A stretch of DNA of 32,308 nucleotides from assembly GCA_947627655.1 (NCBI GenBank), contig CANQWW010000011.1, forward strand, positions 1 through 32,308. The letters run 5' to 3'. The stretch comes from an uncultured Acinetobacter sp. GTDB lineage: Bacteria > Pseudomonadota > Gammaproteobacteria > Pseudomonadales > Moraxellaceae. The notes beneath the pieces are model-generated. The model was not told the DNA's origin and made no database searches. It saw only the letters and a list, made by a program, of their open reading frames with translations. Below, in pieces: positions 24,644 through 32,308 of this stretch; within the stretch, counting starts at the first letter, position 1; the number at the start of each line of letters is the position of its first letter. A program made the position numbers and the translations under genes.

Positions 24644-25114
24644 TTACCAGCGAAACTTATCCCAGTTCTCGGGATTGGCCCAGAACTTGGAGTTAAACCA
24701 GTCGGGCACATGCTTATAGGTCAGAATGTTAAATTGCCATAAGCTACAGTCAGCCGTAGGTGTACCCTGATCAAGCAGTTGGGTTAAACCCAAGGAACGC
24801 AATAATTTTGCATTCTGGTGTCCACTGACTACCAACAAGCGTCGGGCAAACAGATCACGTAACTTGACCAGCAGTTGCGCGGTCACCTGATCATTCAAAG
24901 CACAGGTTTCTTGGGTATCCAGCCTTACGATGGCCAAGTCATAACGTTGCTGAAAAGGCAGATTTAAAAAGTCAGATACGGTAAAATACTGCCATTGAAC
25001 GGATTGATTAAACTTCACCTGGGTCAGATCCTGACCGATACAAATCGCAGTTTGAATAGGCTGTTCCTGGACAAAATCGTCTAGCCTTAAAGTGATGACA
25101 TTTTGTTCAGCCAT
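24644..25114 (-). CDS. Conserved hypothetical, DUF6231-like
   Basis: A protein of 156 residues with no signal peptide or membrane helix. It has a Rossmann-like order: TAICIGQDLTQ, YDLAIVRLD, RRLLVVSGH and SLGLTQLLDQG. It ends in WANPENWDKFRW, similar to the tails of DUF6231 proteins of gammaproteobacteria (from memory). The ATG at 25114 is chosen because AAGGAT precedes it; the frame extends further upstream but would overlap the divergent gene. Only 34 bases separate its start from the start of the divergent DUF2797 gene. Confidence 0.7.
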   Translation of the reverse strand: MAEQNVITLRLDDFVQEQPIQTAICIGQDLTQVKFNQSVQWQYFTVSDFLNLPFQQRYDLAIVRLDTQETCALNDQVTAQLLVKLRDLFARRLLVVSGHQNAKLLRSLGLTQLLDQGTPTADCSLWQFNILTYKHVPDWFNSKFWANPENWDKFRW

Positions 25115-25148
25115 AACTGCATCCTTATGATTTAAGTGAGTAATTTCT

Positions 25149-26021
25149 ATGGAACTACAGGGCATTTGCCATAAAATGTACGCTGGTCTCAAAGACCTTA
25201 GTGTAACCGAACAAGATATACAGCGGGCAAATGTAGAATATAAATTTATATTGGATCGTTCAGAAGTTGATCTGCCTTTTAACTTGGGCCAGGAAATTGA
25301 AATTGAATGGACCGGTAATATCTACTGTGTTTCCTGTGGCAAGAAAACCTCAAAATCATTTTCTCAAGGACACTGCTTTAAATGTTTTAAAACCAAGGCA
25401 TCTTGCGACATGTGTATCATGAAGCCTGAAACCTGTCACTATCATCTAGGCACCTGCCGCGAAGACAGTTTTGCTCAAGAAGTCTGCTTCCAGCCGCATA
25501 TTGTCTATCTGGCAAACTCGAGCGCCTTGAAGGTCGGCATTACCCGTGAAGGCCATATGCCAACCCGCTGGCTAGATCAAGGGGCCACCCAAGCCTTACC
25601 TATTATGAAAGTTGGCTCCCGTCGTCTTTCCGGGCAAATGGAAATTCTGTTTGGCACACAAGTGGCCGACAAAACCGACTGGCGTAAACTGCTCAAAGGC
25701 GAGGCTGAACCACTGAATCTGATTGAAGTCCGTGATCAGCTTCTGGAAGAGTTTGCACCGCAGATCACCACCATTCGTGATGAATTCAGCATGAGTCTGG
25801 ATTTTAATGAGAATGTAGAAATTCTGGAGCAGGAACATCCACGTGAGTTTATTTATCCGGTAGAAAGCTATCCTGAAAAGATCAAGTCGCATAATCTGGA
25901 TAAAACCCCGGTGATTCGTGGCAAGTTACAAGGCATTAAAGGTCAATACCTGCTTCTGGATACCGGTGTCATTAATATTCGCAAATATACCGGTTATGAA
26001 CTCAAGATTCGGGCTGAATAA
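25149..26021 (+). CDS. DUF2797 family protein (zinc-binding, GIY-YIG-like)
   Basis: A protein of 290 residues of unknown function. A cysteine-rich centre has two CxxC pairs, C60/C63 and C76/C79, then C86/C89, C96 and C103, likely binding two metal ions. It is followed by HIVYLANSSALKVGITREGHMPTRWLDQGA (117-146). This keeps the VYLA...VGIT...RW order seen in GIY-YIG nuclease folds, although a nuclease role is not shown. The C-terminus (250-290) is a small beta domain. The start is ATG 25149 with a weak AAGTGAG. It is divergent from the DUF6231-like gene, so its promoter probably lies partly in that gene's 5' end. A terminator follows. Confidence 0.88.
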   Translation: MELQGICHKMYAGLKDLSVTEQDIQRANVEYKFILDRSEVDLPFNLGQEIEIEWTGNIYCVSCGKKTSKSFSQGHCFKCFKTKASCDMCIMKPETCHYHLGTCREDSFAQEVCFQPHIVYLANSSALKVGITREGHMPTRWLDQGATQALPIMKVGSRRLSGQMEILFGTQVADKTDWRKLLKGEAEPLNLIEVRDQLLEEFAPQITTIRDEFSMSLDFNENVEILEQEHPREFIYPVESYPEKIKSHNLDKTPVIRGKLQGIKGQYLLLDTGVINIRKYTGYELKIRAE

Positions 26022-26035
26022 TTCGACCTTACATA

Positions 26036-26060
26036 AAAACGGGATTTTTATCCCGTTTTT
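26036..26060 (+). terminator. Intrinsic terminator of the DUF2797 gene
   Basis: AAAACGGGAT, loop TTT, ATCCCGTTTTT, 14 bases after the stop. Confidence 0.9.
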
Positions 26061-26137
26061 ATGGTTTTTCCACAGAAATGACTGAATATTTTTATAAGAA
26101 CTTAAGGCTCTATGCAGTTCTTAAATATTCAAGCAAT

Positions 26138-26168
26138 AAAAAAAACCAGCCCTTAGGCTGGTTTTTTT
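26138..26168 (-). terminator. Intrinsic terminator of ppiD
   Basis: AACCAGCC, loop CTTA, GGCTGGTT, with A- and T-tracts on either side, 11 bases after the ppiD stop; probably active in both directions. Confidence 0.9.
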
Positions 26169-26179
26169 AAGTCTATCGA

Positions 26180-28045
26180 TTATTTGATTTTGGCTTGTGA
26201 TTTCAGATAACGCGTATAGTCATCAAATTCTTGCTGACCGCGAAGCTGTGAATAAAGTTTTACCAGTTCTGAACGCTGTTCTTCACTGAGCACAGTGATT
26301 GGATTTTTCTTCACTTCAGAGACCGCCACCACAACCAGCTCATTTGGCAGGCTTGCAGTCGTTACTGACCAGAAGCCAGCTTTTGGTGCTTTCACACTGA
26401 ACGCTGCACGTTGTACATCGCGTTTTAGCAGGCCTTCCGCACGGGTGTAAATGCCCGCATCTTCAAATACCAAATTGCCTTTCGCTACAGAAGCAGCAGG
26501 CTTGGTTTTCAACTCATTCAAAGTCTTCTGAATATCCGCTTGTGCCAAGGCCAAGGCTTTTTCTTCAATCAGTTTAGCTTGCACACGTGGTTTCGCTGTA
26601 GCGAATGGCTGCTCACCCGCGGCATGATAGTTACGCACTTTCACCCATGCCACGTCGCCATTCGCTAACTGAATGCTGGATGAGACATTGCGGTCACCAT
26701 TTTTCACATCGTCATTAAAGAGTTTGACTTTAATCTTGGCATCACTGAGTAAAGGGTCACGGGTAGACAGGGTGACACCTTTCGCAGATTTCACCTGTAC
26801 AGCTTTTACTTCCTGAGCTACAACATCAAGTGAATCCGCACTCACCACCATATCATTCAGGCTATTGACCATATCAGAGAAAGCATTGGACTTTTTCGCC
26901 GCTATAACCTCTTCAGTCAAACGTGCTTTTTGCGATTCAAAAGATGGGACTTTTACTTCTGGCGCTTCAATTGCAATCAGGTGATAACCATAATCTGTTT
27001 TCACCGGCGCAGATACTGCACCTGACTTTAAAGAAGCCACAGTCTTGTCAAAGGCATCCCCAAAGACCCCTGCTTCATAGATTGCGATTGCACCACCTTT
27101 ATTCTTAGATTCTGGATCTTCAGAATATTGTGCTGCCGCCTGAGCAAAGCTTGTATCTGCTTGCAGTTTGGCTGCAACATCAGCGGCAAGTTTCTGTGCT
27201 TCTGCTTCAGAGCGATTGTCTGTGGTAATCAGAATATGTTTTACTTCTGGCTTAACTGCCGACTTTTGGGCAGTGACAAAGTTCTGATAAGCCTCTTGTA
27301 ATTCGGCATCCGTCGCTGTTACCGCCTCAGCGTTAACATCTGTGGCACTTAAAACCACATAGTCGACATCCACACTGGTCGGCTGTTGGAATACAGCTTT
27401 GTGCTTTTCATAATAAGCAGCAACTTCAGCATCGCTTACCTTAACGTTTTTCTTATAGTTTTCAAGATTAACGCTAGCAATATGGATATGACGCTGTTCA
27501 GTTTGCAAATCCGCAATCTGCTGAATATCCTGCTGACTCACCAATGGATATTCCATAAAGGTAGAAGACAGCATTTTCAGGGCATGGTCGTCACGTAAAC
27601 CGCTAATCAGCTGACGGCTGGTCATCCCCACGGATTTTAAATAGTTTTCATACAGCGCATTAGAGAATTGACCATTTTGCTGAAAGCTTGGCTGTTGGGC
27701 AATCATCTGTTCAATCTGCTGATTGCTCAGACTAATGCCTAAATTCTCAGCCTGCTGTAACAGCACGGTACGGGCAACCAGCGTATCCTTTGCCTTGTTT
27801 TCAATGAAAGCCTGGTTGAGCAGTGTTTCATCGCCATTGGCATAAGCCAGATATTGTTGTTTAAATGTTTTAGTCAGAGACTCAAGTTCTTTCTTCGAGA
27901 TATCCGTGCCATTGACCGTCTGGGCCGTATCTTTATTCCCGCCACTAAAATATCCTTCAATACCTACAAGTGCTAAAGGGGTCAAGAACAGAACGAGCAA
28001 AACCTTGCCCAACCAACCCTTAATAACTTTACGAAAAGATTCCAT
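26180..28045 (-). CDS. ppiD: Periplasmic chaperone / peptidyl-prolyl isomerase-like PpiD
   Basis: An inner-membrane-anchored chaperone that works near the SecYEG exit. Its 621 residues match the E. coli 623. A short cytoplasmic N-terminus and one membrane helix (about 12-31) are followed by a SurA-N-like helical domain (about 40-200). A parvulin domain (about 262-360) begins at KPEVKHILI and has FAQAAAQYSEDPESKNKGG and GYHLIAIEA. A second, degenerate parvulin-like region lies in the C-terminal third. It sits directly downstream of hupB as in E. coli, separated by the hupB terminator. TTGGAAT precedes the ATG. Isomerase activity is often weak or absent in this family. Confidence 0.95.
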   Translation of the reverse strand: MESFRKVIKGWLGKVLLVLFLTPLALVGIEGYFSGGNKDTAQTVNGTDISKKELESLTKTFKQQYLAYANGDETLLNQAFIENKAKDTLVARTVLLQQAENLGISLSNQQIEQMIAQQPSFQQNGQFSNALYENYLKSVGMTSRQLISGLRDDHALKMLSSTFMEYPLVSQQDIQQIADLQTEQRHIHIASVNLENYKKNVKVSDAEVAAYYEKHKAVFQQPTSVDVDYVVLSATDVNAEAVTATDAELQEAYQNFVTAQKSAVKPEVKHILITTDNRSEAEAQKLAADVAAKLQADTSFAQAAAQYSEDPESKNKGGAIAIYEAGVFGDAFDKTVASLKSGAVSAPVKTDYGYHLIAIEAPEVKVPSFESQKARLTEEVIAAKKSNAFSDMVNSLNDMVVSADSLDVVAQEVKAVQVKSAKGVTLSTRDPLLSDAKIKVKLFNDDVKNGDRNVSSSIQLANGDVAWVKVRNYHAAGEQPFATAKPRVQAKLIEEKALALAQADIQKTLNELKTKPAASVAKGNLVFEDAGIYTRAEGLLKRDVQRAAFSVKAPKAGFWSVTTASLPNELVVVAVSEVKKNPITVLSEEQRSELVKLYSQLRGQQEFDDYTRYLKSQAKIK

Positions 28046-28136
28046 AAGTATTCCAATATTTTATTTGCATTGGATTTTAACCGAAAAAACCCATTGAATG
28101 AACGTGTTAATCCTGACTATTTAATTAATCAATAAA

Positions 28137-28160
28137 AAACGCGCCTAGTAAGGCGCGTTT
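28137..28160 (-). terminator. Intrinsic terminator of hupB
   Basis: AAACGCGCC, loop TAGTAA, GGCGCGTTT; the minus strand continues with TTTTTATT. It lies 16 bases past the hupB stop. Confidence 0.9.
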
Positions 28161-28175
28161 GATCACGATAAGCGA

Positions 28176-28448
28176 TTAAGCTACAGCGTCTTTCAAGCCT
28201 TTACCAGCTTTGAAGCTTGGTACTTTGCTTGCTTTAATTTCTAGAGTAGCGCCAGTTTGTGGGTTACGACCAGTACGTGCAGCACGCTCTTTAACGCCGA
28301 AAGTACCAAAACCAACTAAAGTCACTGTATCGCCTGCTTTAAGCGCTTCAGTAACAGAAGCAATTGTAGCATCTAAAGCTTTACCAGCATCCGCTTTAGA
28401 TAATCCCCCTTTCTCTGCAATTGCATCAATTAATTCTGATTTATTCAT
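28176..28448 (-). CDS. hupB: DNA-binding protein HU
   Basis: A nucleoid protein of 90 residues that bends DNA. The full HU pattern is present: [21 protein letters not shown], the beta-arm entry [21 protein letters not shown] with the conserved RNP tip, and the C-terminal helix [17 protein letters not shown] lies 9 bases before the ATG. It is upstream of ppiD as in E. coli, which is why it is named hupB. The upstream region 28449-28605 includes the promoter and a long T/A tract. Confidence 0.98.
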   Translation of the reverse strand: MNKSELIDAIAEKGGLSKADAGKALDATIASVTEALKAGDTVTLVGFGTFGVKERAARTGRNPQTGATLEIKASKVPSFKAGKGLKDAVA

Positions 28449-28605
28449 GAAAATTACGTCCTCTTAATATCGTTTATATAAGGTCCAAGAATTTGTGTAA
28501 ATTGCCATAACGACTTTATAACAATGCTTTAGGCCTAAACGCAATACTCTTCGACCTCTTTTTTTTTAAAAAATAGGCGAAAAAAACCTTGAATAATGAA
28601 TAAAG

Positions 28606-29085
28606 TCACTTTTGTTGTGCTTTTTTCGACAATTCATCCTGAATCTTCTTTTGATCCGCCGATAACTGATCAACTTTTTCATGCAACTGAAGGATCAATT
28701 TTTCCAGGTGCTGTACGTCTTTCAGCGTTACTAATCCTATCCGATTCAGTGAATGATGAACAGAGTGATCAATTAATTTTTCCACCTTGTCTTTGGTATC
28801 TATGACTGACTCTTTGGCCTTTTCTGAGACTTTTTCGACAGTTTGATCCGCGATGTCGGTCGTTTTTGATTCGAGCTCCTCGCCTACTTTGACCAATGAG
28901 TCGAATAATTTATTGCCTTCTTCTTCAGCCCGGGAAAATGCGCCCAAACCTGCCAGCCAGATTTGCTTGGTATATTTGCGAAAATCGAGTACCGACTTTC
29001 TTTCCAGTCCAGACTTTGTCTTGCTTTTAGATGTTTTTTTCTCAGACTCCGAAACCGCATCCAATGCTACTTCAGCTTTATCCAT
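28606..29085 (-). CDS. Phasin family protein (PhaF/PhaI type)
   Basis: A protein of 159 residues of the polyhydroxyalkanoate granule-associated family. The signature FRKYTKQIWLAGLGAFSRAEEEGNKLFDSLVKVGEE (about 35-70) is followed by amphipathic helices and a C-terminal coiled coil (about 125-155, LEKLILQLHEKVDQLSADQKK). The N-terminus is Lys/Ser-rich. It starts at ATG 29085 behind a perfect AGGAGG; a GTG six bases upstream is too close. No PHA synthase is nearby, and such proteins also occur as stress or nucleoid-linked factors, so a granule role is not certain. It is divergent from the SCP2-like gene. Confidence 0.88.
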   Translation of the reverse strand: MDKAEVALDAVSESEKKTSKSKTKSGLERKSVLDFRKYTKQIWLAGLGAFSRAEEEGNKLFDSLVKVGEELESKTTDIADQTVEKVSEKAKESVIDTKDKVEKLIDHSVHHSLNRIGLVTLKDVQHLEKLILQLHEKVDQLSADQKKIQDELSKKAQQK

Positions 29086-29148
29086 GAGCACGCCTCCTGA
29101 TTATTTTCCATGCAGATTCTATATATAAATCTACAAAATGACAGCATT

Positions 29149-29181
29149 TTAGCAAATTTAGTACTTGCGAGTTTTGCTAAA
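29149..29181. promoter_or_regulatory. 9-bp palindrome between two divergent genes
   Basis: TTTAGCAAA (29149-29157) and TTTGCTAAA (29173-29181) are perfect inverted repeats with 24-bp centre-to-centre spacing. They lie between the phasin and the SCP2-like gene. This geometry suits a dimeric regulator on two turns of DNA. No regulator can be named. Confidence 0.4.
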
Positions 29182-29286
29182 CTGTTCTACAAAGCATTCT
29201 ATTTCATGTCTAAGTTTAATCCCTGAAATATCATCCAGGCAGGAAGCTTTATATTTCATTTTTTTGGGAAAGGATTGGTTTTATCT

Positions 29287-29928
29287 ATGAGCGAATCACA
29301 ACAGAGTCAAAAGCAGCCCAACTTGTTGCTGACCATGACTTTAATTGTTTTAGAAACCGTGTTCACTTTTATTCTAAAACATGATCGTGTTGTAGCATTA
29401 CAAGCTAAAAAGTTCATTGATGAAAACATTGCGATTAAAATTAACAGCTATATTCCCTACTTTGACTTTTATGTGAGTTTTACCGAAAAAGGCATCCTGT
29501 TTGATTATATGGCGCCGAACAAGATTATTGATCTGGATGTGCGTACCACCCTGACCGATCTGATCAAAATCTTTGTATTGGGTAATCGCCGTAGCATTAA
29601 GGCAATGCGTATTGATGGCAATCAGGTACTTAAAGATGAGTTCCGCGACTTTCTCACCCTCTTTGCCCTACCCAAATTACTAAGTGACTGGAAACAATGG
29701 TTATATGAGCCGGTTGACGAGCAGGAAGTGGTGGCTTCACGTAATCGTATTGCCCCTTTACTGGACAAGATTGACCAGCAACGTTCACAAATTAATTCAC
29801 TCAAGGTTGAAGTCAAACAATATAAGAACCGTATTCGTCGTCTGCAACGTCGTCAGAAAAATATCAATATAGCCTTTAGCCTAATCTCTATACTTTTAGT
29901 TGTGTTATTAGTGTATAATCTCATTTGA
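29287..29928 (+). CDS. SCP2/UbiJ-like protein with a C-terminal membrane anchor
   Basis: The function is unknown. In its 213 residues, the first 130 resemble the lipid-binding SCP2 fold as in UbiJ: TLIVLETVFTFILKHD, SFTEKGILFDY, DLDVRTTLTDLIKIF, KAMRIDGNQVLKDEFRDFL and KLLSDWKQWL. A coiled coil follows (about 155-188), then one membrane helix at the very end (about 193-211, AFSLISILLVVLLVYNLI). UbiJ proper also has a C-terminal coiled coil but no such anchor. The ATG at 29287 has AAAGGA 12 bases upstream. The next gene, iscR, starts a separate unit. The family link is a pattern inference. Confidence 0.55.
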   Translation: MSESQQSQKQPNLLLTMTLIVLETVFTFILKHDRVVALQAKKFIDENIAIKINSYIPYFDFYVSFTEKGILFDYMAPNKIIDLDVRTTLTDLIKIFVLGNRRSIKAMRIDGNQVLKDEFRDFLTLFALPKLLSDWKQWLYEPVDEQEVVASRNRIAPLLDKIDQQRSQINSLKVEVKQYKNRIRRLQRRQKNINIAFSLISILLVVLLVYNLI

Positions 29929-29944
29929 AGATAAATGTTTATTT

Positions 29945-29969
29945 TTCCATAGTTTTAGTCCTAGATTTT
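29945..29969 (+). promoter_or_regulatory. Degenerate second IscR type 1 half-site
   Basis: TTTTAGTCCTAGAT repeats the right half of the main IscR site 39 bases upstream, without a proper GACT left half. It may be a weak second operator, as the E. coli iscR promoter has two. Confidence 0.35.
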
Positions 29970-29981
29970 GGATAATAAAAA

Positions 29982-30013
29982 AACTTGACTATTTTAGTCA
30001 GGATTCTTAAAAT
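29982..30013 (+). promoter_or_regulatory. iscR promoter overlapped by an IscR type 1 site
   Basis: TTGACT (29985-29990), a 17-base spacer and TAAAAT (30008-30013) form a good sigma-70 promoter. Across it runs CTTGACTATTTTAGTCAGG, which fits the type 1 Isc box with GACT-(5)-AGTC symmetry. [2Fe-2S]-IscR bound here would block the promoter, giving the known negative feedback. Confidence 0.85.
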
Positions 30014-30046
30014 CGATACATCTAGACTAACCATGTGTATCGAATC

Positions 30047-30520
30047 ATGCGCTTAACCACTCGCGGTCGCTACGCAGTGACTGCTCTACTTGATCTAGCC
30101 CTGCAGCCAACTGAACAAACGATTACGCTTGCTGAAATTGCAGCTCGTCAAACTATTTCTGTGGCTTATCTTGAGCAGTTATTTGCGAAACTAAAACGTC
30201 ATGGCTTAGTTTCAAGTGTACGCGGTGCCAATGGTGGTTACCATTTAGCACGTAGTGCTCAAGACATCACAGTGTTAGAAATTATCGAAGCCGTAAACGA
30301 AACCGTTGATGCGACTCGCTGCGACCATAAAGGCAACTGCCAGAATGGTGCGATGTGCTTGACTCACGATTTATGGCAGGAACTCTCCCATCACATTGCC
30401 GATTATCTCGCAAAAATCTCGCTTGCTGACCTTGTAGCACGTGATAACGTTCAAACCGTTTCACTACGCCAAAATTCAGCATCTTTTGATTCAGCTCTTT
30501 TATCGGTTACAGGTATTTGA
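30047..30520 (+). CDS. iscR: Iron-sulfur cluster regulator IscR
   Basis: An Rrf2-family transcription factor that senses cluster status and represses the isc operon. It has 157 residues. The winged helix is at about 1-65 ([34 protein letters not shown]). The cluster ligands C92, C98, C104 and H107 are present at the same numbers as in E. coli ([17 protein letters not shown]). ATG 30047 is chosen to match the family start, although a GTG at 30035 is in frame; no Shine-Dalgarno is clear. The start lies 33 bases after the -10 box. iscS follows after one base. Confidence 0.97.
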   Translation: MRLTTRGRYAVTALLDLALQPTEQTITLAEIAARQTISVAYLEQLFAKLKRHGLVSSVRGANGGYHLARSAQDITVLEIIEAVNETVDATRCDHKGNCQNGAMCLTHDLWQELSHHIADYLAKISLADLVARDNVQTVSLRQNSASFDSALLSVTGI

Positions 30521-30521
30521 C

Positions 30522-31739
30522 ATGAAACGTCCGATTTATCTTGACTATGCAGCAACCACCCCTGTAGACCCTCAAGTTGCAGAACGTATGATGGAATGCT
30601 TAACTTACGAAGGTAACTTCGGTAATGCTGCATCTCGTTCACATGCTTACGGCTGGCAAGCGGAAGAAAAAGTTGAATATGCACGTGAACAGGTGGCTAA
30701 TTTAGTAAAAGCTGACCCGCGTGAAATCGTATGGACTTCTGGTGCGACTGAATCTGACAACCTTGCCCTGAAAGGTGTAGCACATTTCTACGCATCTAAA
30801 GGCAAGCACATTGTGACCTCTAAAATTGAGCACAAAGCAATTTTGGATACCTGCCGTGAACTTGAGTCTGAAGGCTTCGAAATTACCTATATCGAGCCAC
30901 AACCACAAACAGGTTTAATTACCCCGGAAATGGTTGAAGCTGCTATTCGTCCAGATACCATTCTTGTTTCCCTGATGATGGTAAACAACGAAATCGGTAC
31001 CGTAACGGATGTTGCAGCAATTGGTGAAATTACCCGTGCCAAGAAAATCTTCTTCCACGTCGATGCTGCGCAAGCTGCAGGTAAGGTTGAAATTGACCTG
31101 TCTACCTTGAAAGTCGACCTGATGAGTTTCTCGGCACACAAAATTTATGGCCCTAAAGGGATTGGTGCATTATTCGTACGTCGTAGCCCACGTGTGCGTC
31201 TAAAAGCAGAAATCCATGGTGGTGGTCATGAACGTGGTATGCGTTCTGGCACCCTGGCAACGCATCAAATCGTAGGGATGGGTGAAGCGTTCGAACTTGC
31301 TGGTAAAAACCTGGAAGCTGAACAAACCCGCTTACGCGTACTTCGTGACAAACTTTGGAATGGTTTACAGGGGCTTGAACAAGTCTTCCTGAATGGCCAC
31401 CCAACACTAAACGTAGCAAACTATTTAAACATCAGCTTTAACTTCGTTGAAGGTGAATCGCTGATGATGGCACTGAAAGATGCTGCGGTATCTTCAGGCT
31501 CTGCATGTACCTCTGCAACGCTGGAACCATCTTATGTACTTCGTGCATTAGGTCTTTCAGATGAGCTTGCACATAGTTCGATCCGCTTCAGCTTTGGTAA
31601 ATACACCACTGAAGAAGATATCGATCATGTATTAACTATCACTAAAGCTGCTGTTGAGAAGTTACGTGAACTTTCTCCGCTTTGGGATATGTACAAAGAA
31701 GGTATCGACCTTTCTACAGTTGAATGGGCTGAACACTGA
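30522..31739 (+). CDS. iscS: Cysteine desulfurase IscS
   Basis: A PLP enzyme that takes sulfur from cysteine for Fe-S clusters and tRNA thiolation. Its 405 residues match the family (404 in E. coli). The start is [16 protein letters not shown]. The PLP lysine is K207 in [12 protein letters not shown] and the persulfide cysteine is C329 in [14 protein letters not shown]. It begins one base after the iscR stop, so the two are tightly coupled. A strong hairpin lies downstream before iscU. Confidence 0.98.
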   Translation: MKRPIYLDYAATTPVDPQVAERMMECLTYEGNFGNAASRSHAYGWQAEEKVEYAREQVANLVKADPREIVWTSGATESDNLALKGVAHFYASKGKHIVTSKIEHKAILDTCRELESEGFEITYIEPQPQTGLITPEMVEAAIRPDTILVSLMMVNNEIGTVTDVAAIGEITRAKKIFFHVDAAQAAGKVEIDLSTLKVDLMSFSAHKIYGPKGIGALFVRRSPRVRLKAEIHGGGHERGMRSGTLATHQIVGMGEAFELAGKNLEAEQTRLRVLRDKLWNGLQGLEQVFLNGHPTLNVANYLNISFNFVEGESLMMALKDAAVSSGSACTSATLEPSYVLRALGLSDELAHSSIRFSFGKYTTEEDIDHVLTITKAAVEKLRELSPLWDMYKEGIDLSTVEWAEH

Positions 31740-31750
31740 TTTTAGACCTT

Positions 31751-31778
31751 GAGATAACAACATTGGTGTTGTTATCTC
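31751..31778 (+). promoter_or_regulatory. Perfect 12-bp hairpin between iscS and iscU
   Basis: GAGATAACAACA, loop TTGG, TGTTGTTATCTC, 11 bases after the iscS stop. The T-run is weak and displaced, so it may be a partial terminator, an mRNA-stabilising structure for iscRS, or a processing site. Confidence 0.7.
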
Positions 31779-31843
31779 ATTGATAAATGATTTTTAACCC
31801 CCATATTTAATATTAGGCTGACCCCGAGGTTTGGAGAAGCAAC

Positions 31844-32233
31844 ATGGCTTATAGCGAAAAAGTGATTGACCATTACGAAAACCCTCGTAATGTTGGTGTT
31901 TTAGATAAAAATGCAGAAAACGTAGGTACAGGCATGGTCGGTGCACCAGCATGTGGCGACGTAATGCGTTTACAGATTCAAGTAAATAATGAAGGTGTGA
32001 TTGAAGAAGCACGTTTCAAAACTTATGGCTGTGGTTCTGCTATTGCATCAAGTTCACTAGTAACTGAGTGGTTAAAAGGCAAAACTTTAGACCAAGCTCA
32101 AGCAATCAAGAATATTGATATTGCAAATGAACTTGCTCTTCCACCAGTAAAAGTACACTGTTCAGTACTTGCTGAAGATGCAATTAAAGCTGCTGTAGAA
32201 GACTACCGTAGCAAGCAAACTGACAAAGCTTAA
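31844..32233 (+). CDS. iscU: Fe-S cluster assembly scaffold IscU
   Basis: The scaffold on which [2Fe-2S] clusters are built with sulfur from IscS. It has 129 residues. The ligands C37 (GAPACGD, with D39), C63 (TYGCGSA) and C106 (VHCSV) are present, as is the HscA-recognition motif LPPVK at 99-103. GGAG (31832-31835) lies 8 bases before the ATG. The iscS-iscU gap of 104 bases is larger than the other gaps here and holds the hairpin. Confidence 0.98.
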   Translation: MAYSEKVIDHYENPRNVGVLDKNAENVGTGMVGAPACGDVMRLQIQVNNEGVIEEARFKTYGCGSAIASSSLVTEWLKGKTLDQAQAIKNIDIANELALPPVKVHCSVLAEDAIKAAVEDYRSKQTDKA

Positions 32234-32267
32234 TCTTAAGTTTTGAATTAATTTTGACGGAGTTTTC

Positions 32268-32308
32268 ATGATTCATTTAACTGAAAATGCAGCAACTCAT
32301 ATCAGCAA
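32268..32308 (+). CDS. iscA: Fe-S assembly protein IscA, 5' end only
   Basis: The frame MIHLTENAATHIS begins at ATG 32268 behind GACGGAG and runs out of the window. The N-terminus and the position after iscU fit the A-type carrier IscA. Its cysteines lie beyond the window. Confidence 0.85.
   Translation, partial: MIHLTENAATHIS

Noticed and set aside
28606..29085. Polyhydroxyalkanoate synthesis cluster
   Set aside because: Only a phasin-like gene is seen; no synthase, thiolase or reductase lies in the window.

Overview
The window looks like chromosomal DNA of an Acinetobacter (Moraxellaceae, Gammaproteobacteria). It is AT-rich. The content is mostly core genes with their usual neighbours: clpS-clpA, hupB-ppiD, iscR-iscS-iscU-iscA, preP-like-pldA and ktrA-ktrB. 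The genus call is inferred from protein character and gene content; I cannot name the species.

Layout: (1) 1-3371: the 3' end of argF, whose terminator hairpin is split by an IS4-family insertion sequence with a nonsense-broken transposase, then an unknown exported protein and YnfA. (2) 3419-8056, minus strand: argC, a DUF6776-like membrane protein, ClpS and ClpA. (3) 8207-10931: a four-domain rhodanese bracketed by 20-bp direct repeats, with a sulfonate-type substrate-binding lipoprotein upstream. (4) 11146-14321: a YgjP-type metallopeptidase and rpiA, separated by a cloverleaf-like palindrome, and the divergent ilvA. (5) 14455-16486: KtrA/KtrB potassium uptake. (6) 16506-21225, minus strand: phospholipase A1, an M16C peptidase and a GNAT acetyltransferase. 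(7) 21348-23457: a possible 41-residue ORF, a PfkB sugar/nucleoside kinase, a Rieske protein and a YqiJ-like membrane protein. (8) 23458-23878: a roughly 350-bp non-autonomous element with the same ends as the IS, also inside a terminator hairpin. (9) 23879-29928: YidB-like, DUF6231-like, DUF2797, PpiD, HU-beta, a phasin and an SCP2/UbiJ-like membrane-anchored protein. (10) 29941-32308: the isc operon with a recognisable IscR type 1 operator over the iscR promoter, cut off inside iscA.

I see no complete new defence or metabolic system. The most original signal is that two related mobile elements 22 kb apart are each centred on the loop of a rho-independent terminator. Each brings its own terminator-like hairpin at one end, so transcription stop is probably kept after insertion. 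Other points worth a look are the repeat-bracketed rhodanese, the palindrome in the ygjP leader, the perfect 12-bp hairpin between iscS and iscU, and the small ORF ahead of the kinase.
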